From: Shouchella clausii
GTDB lineage: Bacteria; Bacillota; Bacilli; Bacillales; Bacillaceae_D
Direction of reading: 5' to 3'
DNA length: 64,000 nt
NCBI RefSeq assembly: GCF_001598215.1
Contig: NZ_BCXJ01000005.1
Location: forward strand, 248,001-312,000
Positions 1 through 8,813 of the stretch are shown here, one piece after another. Made by a program: the position numbers and the translations under genes. Within the stretch, counting starts at the first letter, position 1. Each line of letters starts with the position of its first letter. Below the pieces are notes generated by a model, which saw only the letters and a list, made by a program, of their open reading frames with translations, searched no databases and was not told where the DNA came from.

Positions 1-222
1 TCCATTTGTTGAAGCAAAATCTGCATGTTCCTCTGCGAACGTTTTAGAACTTGAAATAGTAGGAGGCAACTCAATCGCGCATGCCAAAAAACGACGAGCC
101 GGTGTATCAAACTTACTAAGATAGTCTCCTTGCCAATCTTCAGGTTGGATCGCACGCAATCTAACGTTATCGTCTTGCCAAAAATAATTGCTGTCATCTA
201 CTTTTTGTAAAATATCTTCCAT
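1..222 (-). CDS. GNAT-family N-acetyltransferase, N-terminal part (cut by window edge)
   Basis: The reading frame is open from the ATG at 222 to the window start, 74 codons. It contains 'VRLRAIQPEDW', the typical first strand of GNAT acetyltransferases (RimJ/RimL-like), which transfer acetyl from acetyl-CoA to an amine. The start at 222 is preferred over the in-frame ATG at 228 because the GGGG ribosome binding site then has normal spacing. The acetyl-CoA binding loop would lie beyond the window, so substrate and exact subfamily cannot be judged. Confidence 0.7.
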   Translation of the reverse strand, partial: MEDILQKVDDSNYFWQDDNVRLRAIQPEDWQGDYLSKFDTPARRFLACAIELPPTISSSKTFAEEHADFASTNG

Positions 223-297
223 AATCATAACCCCTTCATTCTATCTATCTGTTTCCTACCTATCTTATCATTCGTCGTCTGTTATGCCATTCCTTTT

Positions 298-332
298 AAA
301 AAAGGCTGCCCAAATAGACACGCGGCCTTTTT
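298..332 (-). terminator. Intrinsic terminator after the sugar-utilisation operon
   Basis: On the minus strand an 11-base stem with one mismatch (arms at 322-332 and 298-309) ends in a run of T. It lies just after the stop of the dehydrogenase gene at 353, where the long minus-strand operon should end. Confidence 0.65.
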
Positions 333-352
333 GGACAACCCTATTTCCTTCC

Positions 353-1084
353 CTACTCCCTTTTGCTTGCTTTTCCGCCAAATCCTAGCTCCTGGTAGGC
401 GTTTAATGTGCTCCACGGTTTATGGCGATTGTCAGAAACGCCATAATACGTCCCGTAGTTTTTGTCTGTTTCAATCGACGCTTGAACGAGTGCCACTAAG
501 TCTTCATCGGCAAGCAACGTCCGCTCAAGTCGATCATTTGGCTGTTTTCGTTTTTCGGCTGGAGGGACAGAGGCGATCCGCAAGTTGATGACAGATAGCT
601 TGCCTTCTTTGGCAAACAAATAACCTAGCTGTTCAGAGGCAAATTTCAGCACGCCATAAAGACTGTTCGTTTTCGGAAAATCGTCAACGGTAATTTCCCG
701 TGGCAATAAAGAGTAGCCGTCTTTTTCGTAACCATCCGTCACATGGTTGCTGCTCGCAAACACGACCCGGCGAACGCCTTTTGTTTGCGCTGCCAATAAC
801 AGATAATAACTGGCATTGAAAAACAACGCCGTCATGTCGTCAAATTGCTCTTTGCTGTCAAGACCCTTTGTTGACTCGATCCGCAACAAATTGACAATCG
901 TATCTGTGTCATCAGGAAACTTTTCTAAGAGACCGTGATAATCAATGGCATCCCCTTCAATAAAAGCCACATTGTCGTCTGGCTTTTGCACGTCCATGAC
1001 GACGATTTCATACTTGTCCTTTAGCCCTTCCGCAAGAATAGCGCCAATCGTCCCTGCTCCGCCCACTAAAACGATTTTTTTCAC
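353..1084 (-). CDS. NAD(P)-dependent sugar-acid dehydrogenase, uronate dehydrogenase-like
   Basis: This 243-residue protein is an extended short-chain dehydrogenase. It begins with a Rossmann motif (VLVGGAGTIG) and has the catalytic YxxxK motif in 'YGVLKFASE'. The segments 'VFASSNHVTDGY' and 'INLRIASVPP' resemble uronate dehydrogenases, which oxidise the C1 hydroxyl of hexuronic acids to aldaric acid lactones. The GTG start at 1084 is chosen because AAGGAGG lies 8 bases upstream; longer in-frame starts lack a ribosome binding site. It is the last gene of the minus-strand operon, 84 bases after the GH95 gene, so a role in oxidising a released sugar or uronic acid fits. The exact substrate is inferred and other NAD-dependent epimerases remain possible. 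Confidence 0.65.
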   Translation of the reverse strand: MKKIVLVGGAGTIGAILAEGLKDKYEIVVMDVQKPDDNVAFIEGDAIDYHGLLEKFPDDTDTIVNLLRIESTKGLDSKEQFDDMTALFFNASYYLLLAAQTKGVRRVVFASSNHVTDGYEKDGYSLLPREITVDDFPKTNSLYGVLKFASEQLGYLFAKEGKLSVINLRIASVPPAEKRKQPNDRLERTLLADEDLVALVQASIETDKNYGTYYGVSDNRHKPWSTLNAYQELGFGGKASKRE

Positions 1085-1168
1085 AACCGCGCCCTCCTTC
1101 TCATTCGGCAAACTCGTGCAAGCGCTTAGCGTGCCTCTCTATTGATTATTACCGTTTTCCGCTCCACA

Positions 1169-3517
1169 TTAACCATTGTTTTGAAAGGTATAGCATTTGC
1201 CTTTTTCCGCCTTAAACGCATAAAGCTTGCCTGCATCAATGGAAATTCGCTCTCCGTTTTCAGTCGTACTCATCACATTTGGGAAGACGACGATGCAAGC
1301 ATTCTCACAACTGGCATAGACGGTACAAGCAAGAACGCTGCTGTTTTGCCATTCGAGATCAATGGTAAAACCGCCTCGGCATCTGACTCCTGTAATAGCG
1401 CCTTGTTTCCAACGATGGGGAAGAGCCGGCAACAACCGGATAAACCCTTCATGGGACTGGACGAGCGTTTCAATCACTCCGGCAACAAAGCCAAAATTTC
1501 CATCAATTTGGAAAGGGGGGTGGGCGGAAAACAAATTCGGGTAGACGCCGCCGCTTTCATGCTGTTCATCGCCTTCGCGCACTGGTTGCATAAAACGGGA
1601 AATGAGCGCATCTGTCCGTTCCCCGTCAAGAAATCGTGCCCATAAACAGAGCTTCCACGCCAAACTCCAGCCAGTCCCTCCGTCGCCCCGTTCGCTTAAC
1701 GATTGCTTCGCTGCTCGGTAACGTTTTTGTTGGTGGTTGCTGCTCCACTGGCTGCCTGGATAGACACCATACAAATGAGACAGATGGCGATGGTGAATGT
1801 CTTCTCCTGGAAAGCCGTGCGTCCACTCTTGCAACGCTCCTTCAGCGCTTAACGGCGGCTTTTTCAACTGATTTAAAGCATCTTTCACATCGGTAGCCAA
1901 CTGCTGATCTCCGCCTACTAGCTCGTTTGCCGCTAAAAAAAGGTGAAAGGCATCTTCCAGTAAGGCAAGATCCATCACAGCGCCTTCGGAGACTGGATAA
2001 GGCTGGCCTTTGTACAGAAAGCGATGCTCTGGCGAAGTTGACGGGCTCGTATAGACGGCGCCGCTTTCATCTTGGACGAGCCAATCTAGGCAAAATAATA
2101 CGGCGCCTTTCATGACTGGATAGGCGCGCTCCGTTAAATAGGCACGATCCGCTGAAAACAAATAGTGCTCCCACAAATGGCGCGTGAGCCACGGAGCTGC
2201 CATTGGCCAAAAAGCCCAGACAGGATCGCCGTCGCCAAAACCGCCGACTGGCTCTGCTTGCCGCCAAATGTCGCTATTGTGGTGCGCTGTCCAGCCCCTA
2301 CATTGGTAGTAATTTTTGGCGACAGCTTTTCCTTGCTCGGCCAGCTCTTCGATAAATGTTAAAAAAGGCTGATGGCATTCTGGCAAAGCGGCGGTTTCTG
2401 CTGGCCAATAGTTCATTTGTGCATTAATGTTTAACGTATAATTGCTGCTCCAAGGCGGTTGAATGTGTTCATTCCATATTCCTTGGAGATTGGCTGCCTC
2501 TGTCCCCTCCCTTGAGCTAGAAATGAGGAGATAACGGCCCATTTGAAAGAGCAGCTCAACGAGCTTACCATCATTGGCGCCGTACTTGGCGAGGCGTTCG
2601 CTTGTGGAAAGCTTCTCTCGTTCCGTTTCGTTAAGGGTAAACGTCATCCGTTGAAAAAGGGATTGATAGTCTTGCAAATGCCGGCTCTGCAACGTCTCGT
2701 ACGTGCTCGTAACCGTTTCGCTGAGGCGTTTGCGAATGAGCGTAGCTGGCTCTTTGCCTTGGGCTGCCTGTGCTGATGCAAAACTAGTTTCCATAAGAAC
2801 GAGCACCGTTGCATAACGGGCATCCTCGACAACGAGTTTGTTGTTTTTAACCGCTGCGTTCCCGTCTGTTTCTAGTAATTGTATCGCACTAGCAAAGCGG
2901 ATCGCCGACGATGTTTCATAGCTTGTGTAACGAATCGGCTCTGAAGATGGAGCATAGTTGGGGTCCACATGTTCTGGGCACCAACCTGCTAGTCCGACAT
3001 GGTCCTGATCGGGCCATTCAATCGTACGCAATGGCGATGTTAGCCACGCCGAAAAAGATAACGGCAGCTCGGCAACTGCCTCTAAACGCAAAATGATGGC
3101 CTCGTCAGGCTTACTAGCAAAAACGCTTCGTTTGTATAACCCGTCTTCCACCGTCACCGTTGCCGTTTCTAACTGAAGCCTCCGTTCATAATCAGTGCTT
3201 GAATGCGTACGTAAAGGAAACGAGATATGCAAATCGCCGAGTGGCAAATACGATTGCGTGTATGGGCCTTGCATGTCTTTTGCATATCGACTTGCCGCCT
3301 GAAAGTCTCTTGCGGCAATAGCTGCGCGCATGTTCGCTACTGTTCCTTTCACAGGCGCTTGGTTTCTTTTAGCAGGCGGCCCTGACCAAAGGCTGTCCAT
3401 GTTTAAAGCCATTTTTTCGTGTTCAACACCGCCATAAACCATCGCCCCTATCCGCCCATTTCCAATCGGATAGGCTTCGGTCCACGTCCGCGCTGGTTGC
3501 TGTTCGGTCAGTTGCAT
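1169..3517 (-). CDS. Glycoside hydrolase family 95 (alpha-L-fucosidase or alpha-L-galactosidase type)
   Basis: The 782-residue protein has the GH95 layout: an N-terminal beta domain with 'EAYPIGNGRIGAMVYGG', a central (alpha/alpha)6 barrel with 'LNINAQMNYWPAE', and the late 'FQIDGNFGFVAGV' motif that carries the catalytic aspartate in the family. GH95 enzymes are inverting and remove terminal alpha-1,2-fucose or galactose, for example from xyloglucan. The start at 3517 follows AAAGGAGG; the upstream extension of 30 residues runs through a terminator hairpin and is unlikely. No signal peptide is visible, so the enzyme acts in the cytoplasm on oligosaccharides imported by the neighbouring ABC transporter. 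Fucosidase versus galactosidase cannot be decided here. Confidence 0.85.
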   Translation of the reverse strand: MQLTEQQPARTWTEAYPIGNGRIGAMVYGGVEHEKMALNMDSLWSGPPAKRNQAPVKGTVANMRAAIAARDFQAASRYAKDMQGPYTQSYLPLGDLHISFPLRTHSSTDYERRLQLETATVTVEDGLYKRSVFASKPDEAIILRLEAVAELPLSFSAWLTSPLRTIEWPDQDHVGLAGWCPEHVDPNYAPSSEPIRYTSYETSSAIRFASAIQLLETDGNAAVKNNKLVVEDARYATVLVLMETSFASAQAAQGKEPATLIRKRLSETVTSTYETLQSRHLQDYQSLFQRMTFTLNETEREKLSTSERLAKYGANDGKLVELLFQMGRYLLISSSREGTEAANLQGIWNEHIQPPWSSNYTLNINAQMNYWPAETAALPECHQPFLTFIEELAEQGKAVAKNYYQCRGWTAHHNSDIWRQAEPVGGFGDGDPVWAFWPMAAPWLTRHLWEHYLFSADRAYLTERAYPVMKGAVLFCLDWLVQDESGAVYTSPSTSPEHRFLYKGQPYPVSEGAVMDLALLEDAFHLFLAANELVGGDQQLATDVKDALNQLKKPPLSAEGALQEWTHGFPGEDIHHRHLSHLYGVYPGSQWSSNHQQKRYRAAKQSLSERGDGGTGWSLAWKLCLWARFLDGERTDALISRFMQPVREGDEQHESGGVYPNLFSAHPPFQIDGNFGFVAGVIETLVQSHEGFIRLLPALPHRWKQGAITGVRCRGGFTIDLEWQNSSVLACTVYASCENACIVVFPNVMSTTENGERISIDAGKLYAFKAEKGKCYTFQNNG

Positions 3518-3545
3518 CTGTTCTTCCTCCTTTTGTATATAGATT

Positions 3546-3591
3546 AAAAAAAGAACCTGCTTGCCGCAGGTTCTCAGACCATCAGTCTGAG
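3546..3591 (-). terminator. Hairpins between the solute-binding protein gene and the GH95 gene
   Basis: A perfect 8-base stem (3553-3560 with 3566-3573) followed on the minus strand by seven T forms a good intrinsic terminator. A second hairpin (CTCAGAC with GTCTGAG, 3573-3591) lies just before it. It may only partly stop transcription, keeping the abundant solute-binding protein mRNA above that of the glycosidase gene. Confidence 0.6.
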
Positions 3592-3659
3592 TGATGCTTG
3601 TAGCCAAACGCTCGCATCCGTCGTCTCCGCTGATGTGTTGTGGTCAGCCACCGTGATCG

Positions 3660-5321
3660 TCAGTCATTCCACAATTCAACGCGTGTGCGCACAAGTTCCG
3701 TGTATTCTTCTTCGGCTTCTTCGACGCCAGCTCCTTCAAGCTCGGCCATAAATTCATCCCAGACTTTATCAAATTCCTCTGGAGATGCTAAAATCGCTTC
3801 AGGAACTTTGCGTTTGACAATATCAAGGCAGCGCTGCATGATGACATTCAAATCGGAGGAAGAATCAACTGGAATATTGTAAGCAGCTCCCCATGGCTTA
3901 ACTGGAAATTCGTCTTCTTGTGGGTATAAGTCTTTCCACATCTCAGCGCCATAGTTGCTTAAGACTTCTTTTTCTACTTCTGTATAGGAATCGATGATTT
4001 GCTCTGTATTGGCGATTGTGAATGTTTGCCCTGTCGAATCTTCCACACCATCGCCGTAAGCTGGAGCGAAGCCCTTTAAAACGCCAATGCCCGTTTCCTT
4101 TACGTAGTTGGCATTGTTATTCCGTTCCTCCATTTCTTCTGGAGGGATGACACGCTTGCCATCGACGATTTCATAATGTTCTCCTTCCAATCCCCAGTTT
4201 TGCAGGATTTGCCCCTCTTCTGAAGCGAGGTAATCCAGAAATTGAATCGCCTTGACTGGGTCTTCATTGTCGACAGATATGCCAATGCCCCAGCCGCCAA
4301 GATACCCTGTATCTTGGAAATTAGGGTGCTTGTATTCTTCCGTTAATGTCACAGGATACATGCCGTACATCCGTTCATGTTTGCCTGCTTCTCGCAATGC
4401 CCTTTCCGCATCGTCCACTTGCCAATCTGCATCAATGAGCCCAAGCACACGCCCTGATGAGATTTTCTCTAAATATTGGTCGTATTTTTGCACGAAGCTT
4501 TCTGGGTCTAGTAAACCGCTGTCATTCATATGGTTCAGCCAGCGGAAATATTCCTTTTCTTCCGCGCGGCGGTAATGCATCGTCGCTTCATAGGTGTCTG
4601 GGTCAATATAAAACTCGCCGTCGTCTGAAGCTCCAGTCGCATAGAAAGCCGGATTCGTTGTCGATATCATAATCCGCCAATCATCAGCCAATAACGACAA
4701 ACCGAGTGTCGGCTGGCCATCAATTGTCGGATTTTCCTCCATGTAAGCACGGATCGCGTCTTCAAAATCTTTGACTGTGCGAATGTCAGGATAACCGAGT
4801 TCTTTTACGACTTCATGCTGGAGCATAAAGCCGTTGCCAGGCTCCCAATACGTATGGTCGATTGGCGCAGTCGGCAAAATGTAAATGCTCTCGTCTTCTT
4901 CGCTCCATTTTAGGCGGTTAAAGTAGTCGCCATACACTTTCTTTAAATTCGGCCCGTGCTCTTCGATCAAGTCTGTCAAGTCAATAAAGGCGCCAGCGTT
5001 GACAAGTGTGCTCGCAGAGCCTTTTGGCAAAATGAAATCTGGGTAATCGCCACTTGCCGCCATTAAGGCAATTTTTTGCTCGCCTCCGTTGACATCGAAT
5101 TCAGGCTGCAACGTAACGCCTGTTTCTTCCATCACTTTTTGGCTAACAGGGCTTTCCATGTTGTCCCACTGGGAGTGAGGATCGGCGCTAAACAACGTAA
5201 ATGTAACCGGGCTATCGTCTGACTCATTGCTAGCATCATCGCTCGTGCACCCTGCCATTCCCAGTGCCACTATAACCGCTCCAGCGATGGTTGATGCCCT
5301 TACCACGCTTCTTTTCTCCAT
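3660..5321 (-). CDS. ABC transporter solute-binding lipoprotein (LplA/YtcQ type)
   Basis: The 553-residue product starts with a basic, then hydrophobic signal peptide and a lipobox (GMAGC), giving an acylated Cys25. The mature part is a large extracellular solute-binding protein of family 1, typical of oligosaccharide importers of the LplABC type. It would capture the glycan outside the membrane and pass it to the two permeases encoded immediately upstream (24-base gap to the YtcP-like gene). No ATPase gene is present in this cluster, so a shared MsmX-type ATPase elsewhere in the genome is likely. Ligand identity is inferred only from the neighbouring glycosidases. Confidence 0.85.
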   Translation of the reverse strand: MEKRSVVRASTIAGAVIVALGMAGCTSDDASNESDDSPVTFTLFSADPHSQWDNMESPVSQKVMEETGVTLQPEFDVNGGEQKIALMAASGDYPDFILPKGSASTLVNAGAFIDLTDLIEEHGPNLKKVYGDYFNRLKWSEEDESIYILPTAPIDHTYWEPGNGFMLQHEVVKELGYPDIRTVKDFEDAIRAYMEENPTIDGQPTLGLSLLADDWRIMISTTNPAFYATGASDDGEFYIDPDTYEATMHYRRAEEKEYFRWLNHMNDSGLLDPESFVQKYDQYLEKISSGRVLGLIDADWQVDDAERALREAGKHERMYGMYPVTLTEEYKHPNFQDTGYLGGWGIGISVDNEDPVKAIQFLDYLASEEGQILQNWGLEGEHYEIVDGKRVIPPEEMEERNNNANYVKETGIGVLKGFAPAYGDGVEDSTGQTFTIANTEQIIDSYTEVEKEVLSNYGAEMWKDLYPQEDEFPVKPWGAAYNIPVDSSSDLNVIMQRCLDIVKRKVPEAILASPEEFDKVWDEFMAELEGAGVEEAEEEYTELVRTRVELWND

Positions 5322-5344
5322 GTCTTCTTCCCCCTTTTTATCAT

Positions 5345-6259
5345 TTAGCTTTTTACAGCACCGAGCGTCATGCCTTGGACGAAAAAGCGCTGTAAAAATG
5401 GGTAAACCAATAAAATCGGCACGACCGTCACCATTGAAATCGCCATTTTAATCGACTCAGGCGAGACCGTTTGCGCGGCTTGTTCGCCGCTTATGCTGCG
5501 GTAAGCGTTGGCATCGCCAGAACCGCCCATTGTCGTATTTTGCAAGATTTTCATCAGTTCGTACTGCAATGTCGTCAAGTCTGGATTGCTGCCATTGTAC
5601 AAATACGTATCAAACCAAGCATTCCACTGGCCAACTGCGACAAACAAGGCAATCGTCGCTAGCACGGGCGTACATAATGGCATGATAATGCGCCAAAAAA
5701 TCGTAAAATCATTGGCGCCATCCATCTTGGCCGATTCCTGAAGGGAGTACGGCAGCCCGTCCATAAACGAGCGGACGATGATAATGTGAAACGCATTCAC
5801 CATTCCAGGGAGAACATAGACCCAAAACGTGTTAATTAAGTTCAACTCTCTCATTAACATGTAGCCGGGAATTAATCCTCCTGTAAAATAAAGCGTCAAC
5901 ACAAGCGTCGTCGACACAAACTTTTGCCCTTGAAAATCGGCGCGGCTCAGTGTAAACGCAACCATGGCCGAAGAGAAAACGCCAAGCACAGTGCCAATGA
6001 TCGTCCGCAACACGGAATTGATGAACCCTGTCACCAAATGGTCGTATTGGAAGATCGTTCGGTAATTCTCAAGCGTCCATTCCCGGGGCCAAATGTAAAT
6101 GCCGCCTCGAACTGTGTCGGTTGAATCATTTAAAGAAATCGCCAGCACGTTTAAAAAAGGGTAAAGCGTTGCTAAAAACACGATCGTTAAAAAACAGTAA
6201 TTGATCACATTAAACAACCCATCGCTTGTTAAAAAACGCATCGGCTTGCTTTTATTCAC
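5345..6259 (-). CDS. Carbohydrate ABC transporter permease (YtcP/LplC type)
   Basis: The 304-residue protein has about six transmembrane segments and the MalG-type cytoplasmic loop 'ESAKMDGANDFTIFWRIIMPL' (EAA motif), which contacts the ATPase. It ends in 'GMTLGAVKS', the usual C-terminus of YtcP/LplC permeases. It pairs with the LplB-like permease 12 bases upstream to form the channel of the CUT1-type importer. Confidence 0.88.
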   Translation of the reverse strand: MNKSKPMRFLTSDGLFNVINYCFLTIVFLATLYPFLNVLAISLNDSTDTVRGGIYIWPREWTLENYRTIFQYDHLVTGFINSVLRTIIGTVLGVFSSAMVAFTLSRADFQGQKFVSTTLVLTLYFTGGLIPGYMLMRELNLINTFWVYVLPGMVNAFHIIIVRSFMDGLPYSLQESAKMDGANDFTIFWRIIMPLCTPVLATIALFVAVGQWNAWFDTYLYNGSNPDLTTLQYELMKILQNTTMGGSGDANAYRSISGEQAAQTVSPESIKMAISMVTVVPILLVYPFLQRFFVQGMTLGAVKS

Positions 6260-6271
6260 TTCCCTCCCCCC

Positions 6272-7237
6272 TTACATGACACTTTGATTGGAATAGCGTT
6301 TGAATATGCCGTTTGCAATAAAAAGCAGAATAATCGCTACAAGCGAGTTGAAAATGCCGATCGCTGTCCCATAAGAAAAACGACTAAGGTTAATGCCATA
6401 ATTTAACGCATACAAATCAAGTACTTCAGAATAGTTAACAACTGTCGGGTTTCCAAGCAAAAATTGCTTTTCAAAACCGATGGTCATTAAGCTGCCAATC
6501 GACAGAATGAGCACGACTAAAATCGTTGGGCGGATGCCTGGCAACGTAATATGCCAAATTTGCCGCCACCTGCTGGCGCCATCGACTTTGGCCGCCTCAT
6601 AAAGCTGAGGATCGACTCCAGCCATTGCCGCCAAAAAGATGATCGAGTTCCAGCCCATTTCCTTCCACAAATCAGCAAGTGTGACAATAATCCAAAACCA
6701 TTCGCCTTTCGTCATAAATTGGATCGGCTTATCAGCAGCCCCTGTCGCCACGAGAATTTCATTGACAATGCCTCCATCAACAGAAAGCATTTTTGTGACA
6801 ATCCCGGCAACAACGACCCACGAGACAAAATGGGGCAAGTACGAAACGGTTTGTACAGTCTTTTTAAACAATTTTGCCCGCGCTTCGTTTAACAGCACGG
6901 CAAATAGAATTGGAAATGTAAAACCGACAAGCAACCCTAAAATGCTCATGACTAACGTGTTCCGCAACACTAAGTAAAAGCGTTCATCTTGGAACAACTC
7001 AATGAAATGCTTGAGCCCTACCCATTCCTGCTCAAAAAAGGCCAGCCCTGGGCGATAATCTTGAAAGGCCATCGTCCAGCCAAACAACGGCAAATAATGG
7101 AATACAAACACCCAGGCGACAAACGGCAATGACATCGCATAGAGATACCGTTGCTGCAGTACAGTTTGCCAAAAGGAGCGTTTTTGCCCTAAAGGCGCAG
7201 CAGCGACTGAATGCGCTTTCTTTTTTGTGAGCTTCAT
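6272..7237 (-). CDS. Carbohydrate ABC transporter permease (LplB type)
   Basis: The 321-residue protein has a short cytoplasmic N-terminus, about six transmembrane segments and the EAA loop 'YEAAKVDGASRWRQIWH'. It is the MalF-like partner of the permease encoded 12 bases downstream. The gene follows the response-regulator gene after a 94-base gap, so an internal promoter activated by that regulator is possible, but no strong one is visible. Confidence 0.88.
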   Translation of the reverse strand: MKLTKKKAHSVAAAPLGQKRSFWQTVLQQRYLYAMSLPFVAWVFVFHYLPLFGWTMAFQDYRPGLAFFEQEWVGLKHFIELFQDERFYLVLRNTLVMSILGLLVGFTFPILFAVLLNEARAKLFKKTVQTVSYLPHFVSWVVVAGIVTKMLSVDGGIVNEILVATGAADKPIQFMTKGEWFWIIVTLADLWKEMGWNSIIFLAAMAGVDPQLYEAAKVDGASRWRQIWHITLPGIRPTILVVLILSIGSLMTIGFEKQFLLGNPTVVNYSEVLDLYALNYGINLSRFSYGTAIGIFNSLVAIILLFIANGIFKRYSNQSVM

Positions 7238-7331
7238 TTCACCCCCGCCTCTCTGTCTTTCATCTTAGCTGGATTTCGATTTTGGAAATACCAACTAAAT
7301 CCGACTAGAAATCAGGTCAAAATTGGAGGGC

Positions 7332-8813
7332 CTAGCTTTTTTTTCTGAATGCCGACGGCGACATTCCCGTGTATTTTTTAAACTTGCGGTGAAAATAATC
7401 GACATTGGGATAGCCAACTTTTTCTGCCGCTTCATATACTTTGCAGCCAGCGCGAAGCAGCTCTTTGCTTTTGTTAATGCGGACTTTATCCAAATACGTG
7501 TTAAAATAATCGCCTGTTTCTTGTTTAAACCGTTTGCCTAAATAGGCGCTGTTGTAGTTTAAAACGGCAGAAATCGTCTCAAGCCGCAAATTTTCGTCGT
7601 AGCGGCTATCAATCATATCGATCATTTTTTTAACGGCGGCATCGTTGCTGCGCACGTTCGTATTCGCAGCAAGCTCGTCGCACAAACATAGAAGCACATG
7701 CCGCAATTGTAAAAAGTCTTCCGCTTCTTGGAGCTGGGCCGTGAAGCGATAGCCTTTTTGCGCCCATTCCTTTGCCAATACACGGCTAGCGATTAAGCGT
7801 TGGATGACGTTCAGCGCCAATTCACTTGCTTTTGCTTTTAAAGGAGCCTCCTTCATACCCCCGGCAGCGACATCCGCCAAAAAATCGGAGACCGCCTGTT
7901 TGGCCGGCTCTTTCTCACCAATATGGAGCGCCAAATAGGCGCGCTCTTCATAAAACGAAAGCGGCTTTTTCGCTGGCTGACCGCTTTGGAGCACGGTCGG
8001 CCGTTCTGAAATCACACTTCCTTTGTCTGCATAAAAGGCGAGTGAAAGAAGCTTTTTAGCAGCAGTATAGGAAACTTGAATCGCAGACAGCTTGCGAACA
8101 CACTTCCCTAATGCCCCATGGCGCATATGGGCGAGCAGGTGAGACGCCCACTGCTGCAACTCGCTTTTCGCCAATCCCCCTTGCCTATGGCAAATCAATA
8201 AACCAGCGTGCCCGCCTTTGGCAAAGGGCACGGCGGTGTGGGGAATTTGTTCGGCTAAGTGCTCTAACTCGTCTCTCTCCCCAGCGTGTACCAAAAATAT
8301 TTGATAGCGTGAGGCAGCAAGGCTAAGCCGAGAGATGTCCACACTTGGCGGAAGCGGTTTTCCTTCCAATAGGTTGAGCAGAAGTCGTTGTTGCTCAAAC
8401 CGTACACTTTGCTGGTGCAAGACATGCGTTTGCTTTTTTTGTTCCAATTTGTGAAAGACGATTTGCAAATGCTCAATAAGCTCGTCTTCCTCTAAAGGCT
8501 TGAGCAAATACCCGTCTACGCCTTGACCGATCGCCTCTTGTGCGTAGTGAAAGTCGGCATGCCCACTAAGCAATAAAAAAGGGACAGCTTCGTTTTCAGT
8601 GCGAATTTGCTTCAGCAAAGACAGCCCGTCCATTTGTGGCATTCGTATATCAGCGATGACCAAATCAGGCTTATGGTGTTTGTATTTTTCAAGGGCATCT
8701 TTGCCATTGCATGCTAAGCTAGCCACTTCAAAACCATAGTGTTTCCAGGGAATTAGATTTTTTACCCCTTCCCGAATCATCCATTCATCGTCGGCAATTA
8801 ACACTTTATACAT
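7332..8813 (-). CDS. AraC-family response regulator (YesN type)
   Basis: The 493-residue protein begins with a receiver domain in which Asp8/Asp9, the phosphorylation site Asp55 (in 'IADIRMPQMDG') and Lys105 are all present. A long middle region follows, and the C-terminal 100 residues form an AraC/XylS helix-turn-helix domain ending 'YFHRKFKKYTGMSPSAFRKK'. It should be phosphorylated by the kinase whose gene overlaps its start by 8 bases, and then activate the transporter and glycosidase genes downstream. The two-component pair next to a CUT1 importer is the standard arrangement for plant-polysaccharide loci in Bacillus. Confidence 0.88.
   Translation of the reverse strand: MYKVLIADDEWMIREGVKNLIPWKHYGFEVASLACNGKDALEKYKHHKPDLVIADIRMPQMDGLSLLKQIRTENEAVPFLLLSGHADFHYAQEAIGQGVDGYLLKPLEEDELIEHLQIVFHKLEQKKQTHVLHQQSVRFEQQRLLLNLLEGKPLPPSVDISRLSLAASRYQIFLVHAGERDELEHLAEQIPHTAVPFAKGGHAGLLICHRQGGLAKSELQQWASHLLAHMRHGALGKCVRKLSAIQVSYTAAKKLLSLAFYADKGSVISERPTVLQSGQPAKKPLSFYEERAYLALHIGEKEPAKQAVSDFLADVAAGGMKEAPLKAKASELALNVIQRLIASRVLAKEWAQKGYRFTAQLQEAEDFLQLRHVLLCLCDELAANTNVRSNDAAVKKMIDMIDSRYDENLRLETISAVLNYNSAYLGKRFKQETGDYFNTYLDKVRINKSKELLRAGCKVYEAAEKVGYPNVDYFHRKFKKYTGMSPSAFRKKS

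Noticed and set aside
1112-1130. TGCAAGCGCTTAGC before the uronate-dehydrogenase-like gene as a cre site
   Set aside because: It has two mismatches at conserved positions and lies inside an operon that already has a better cre site.
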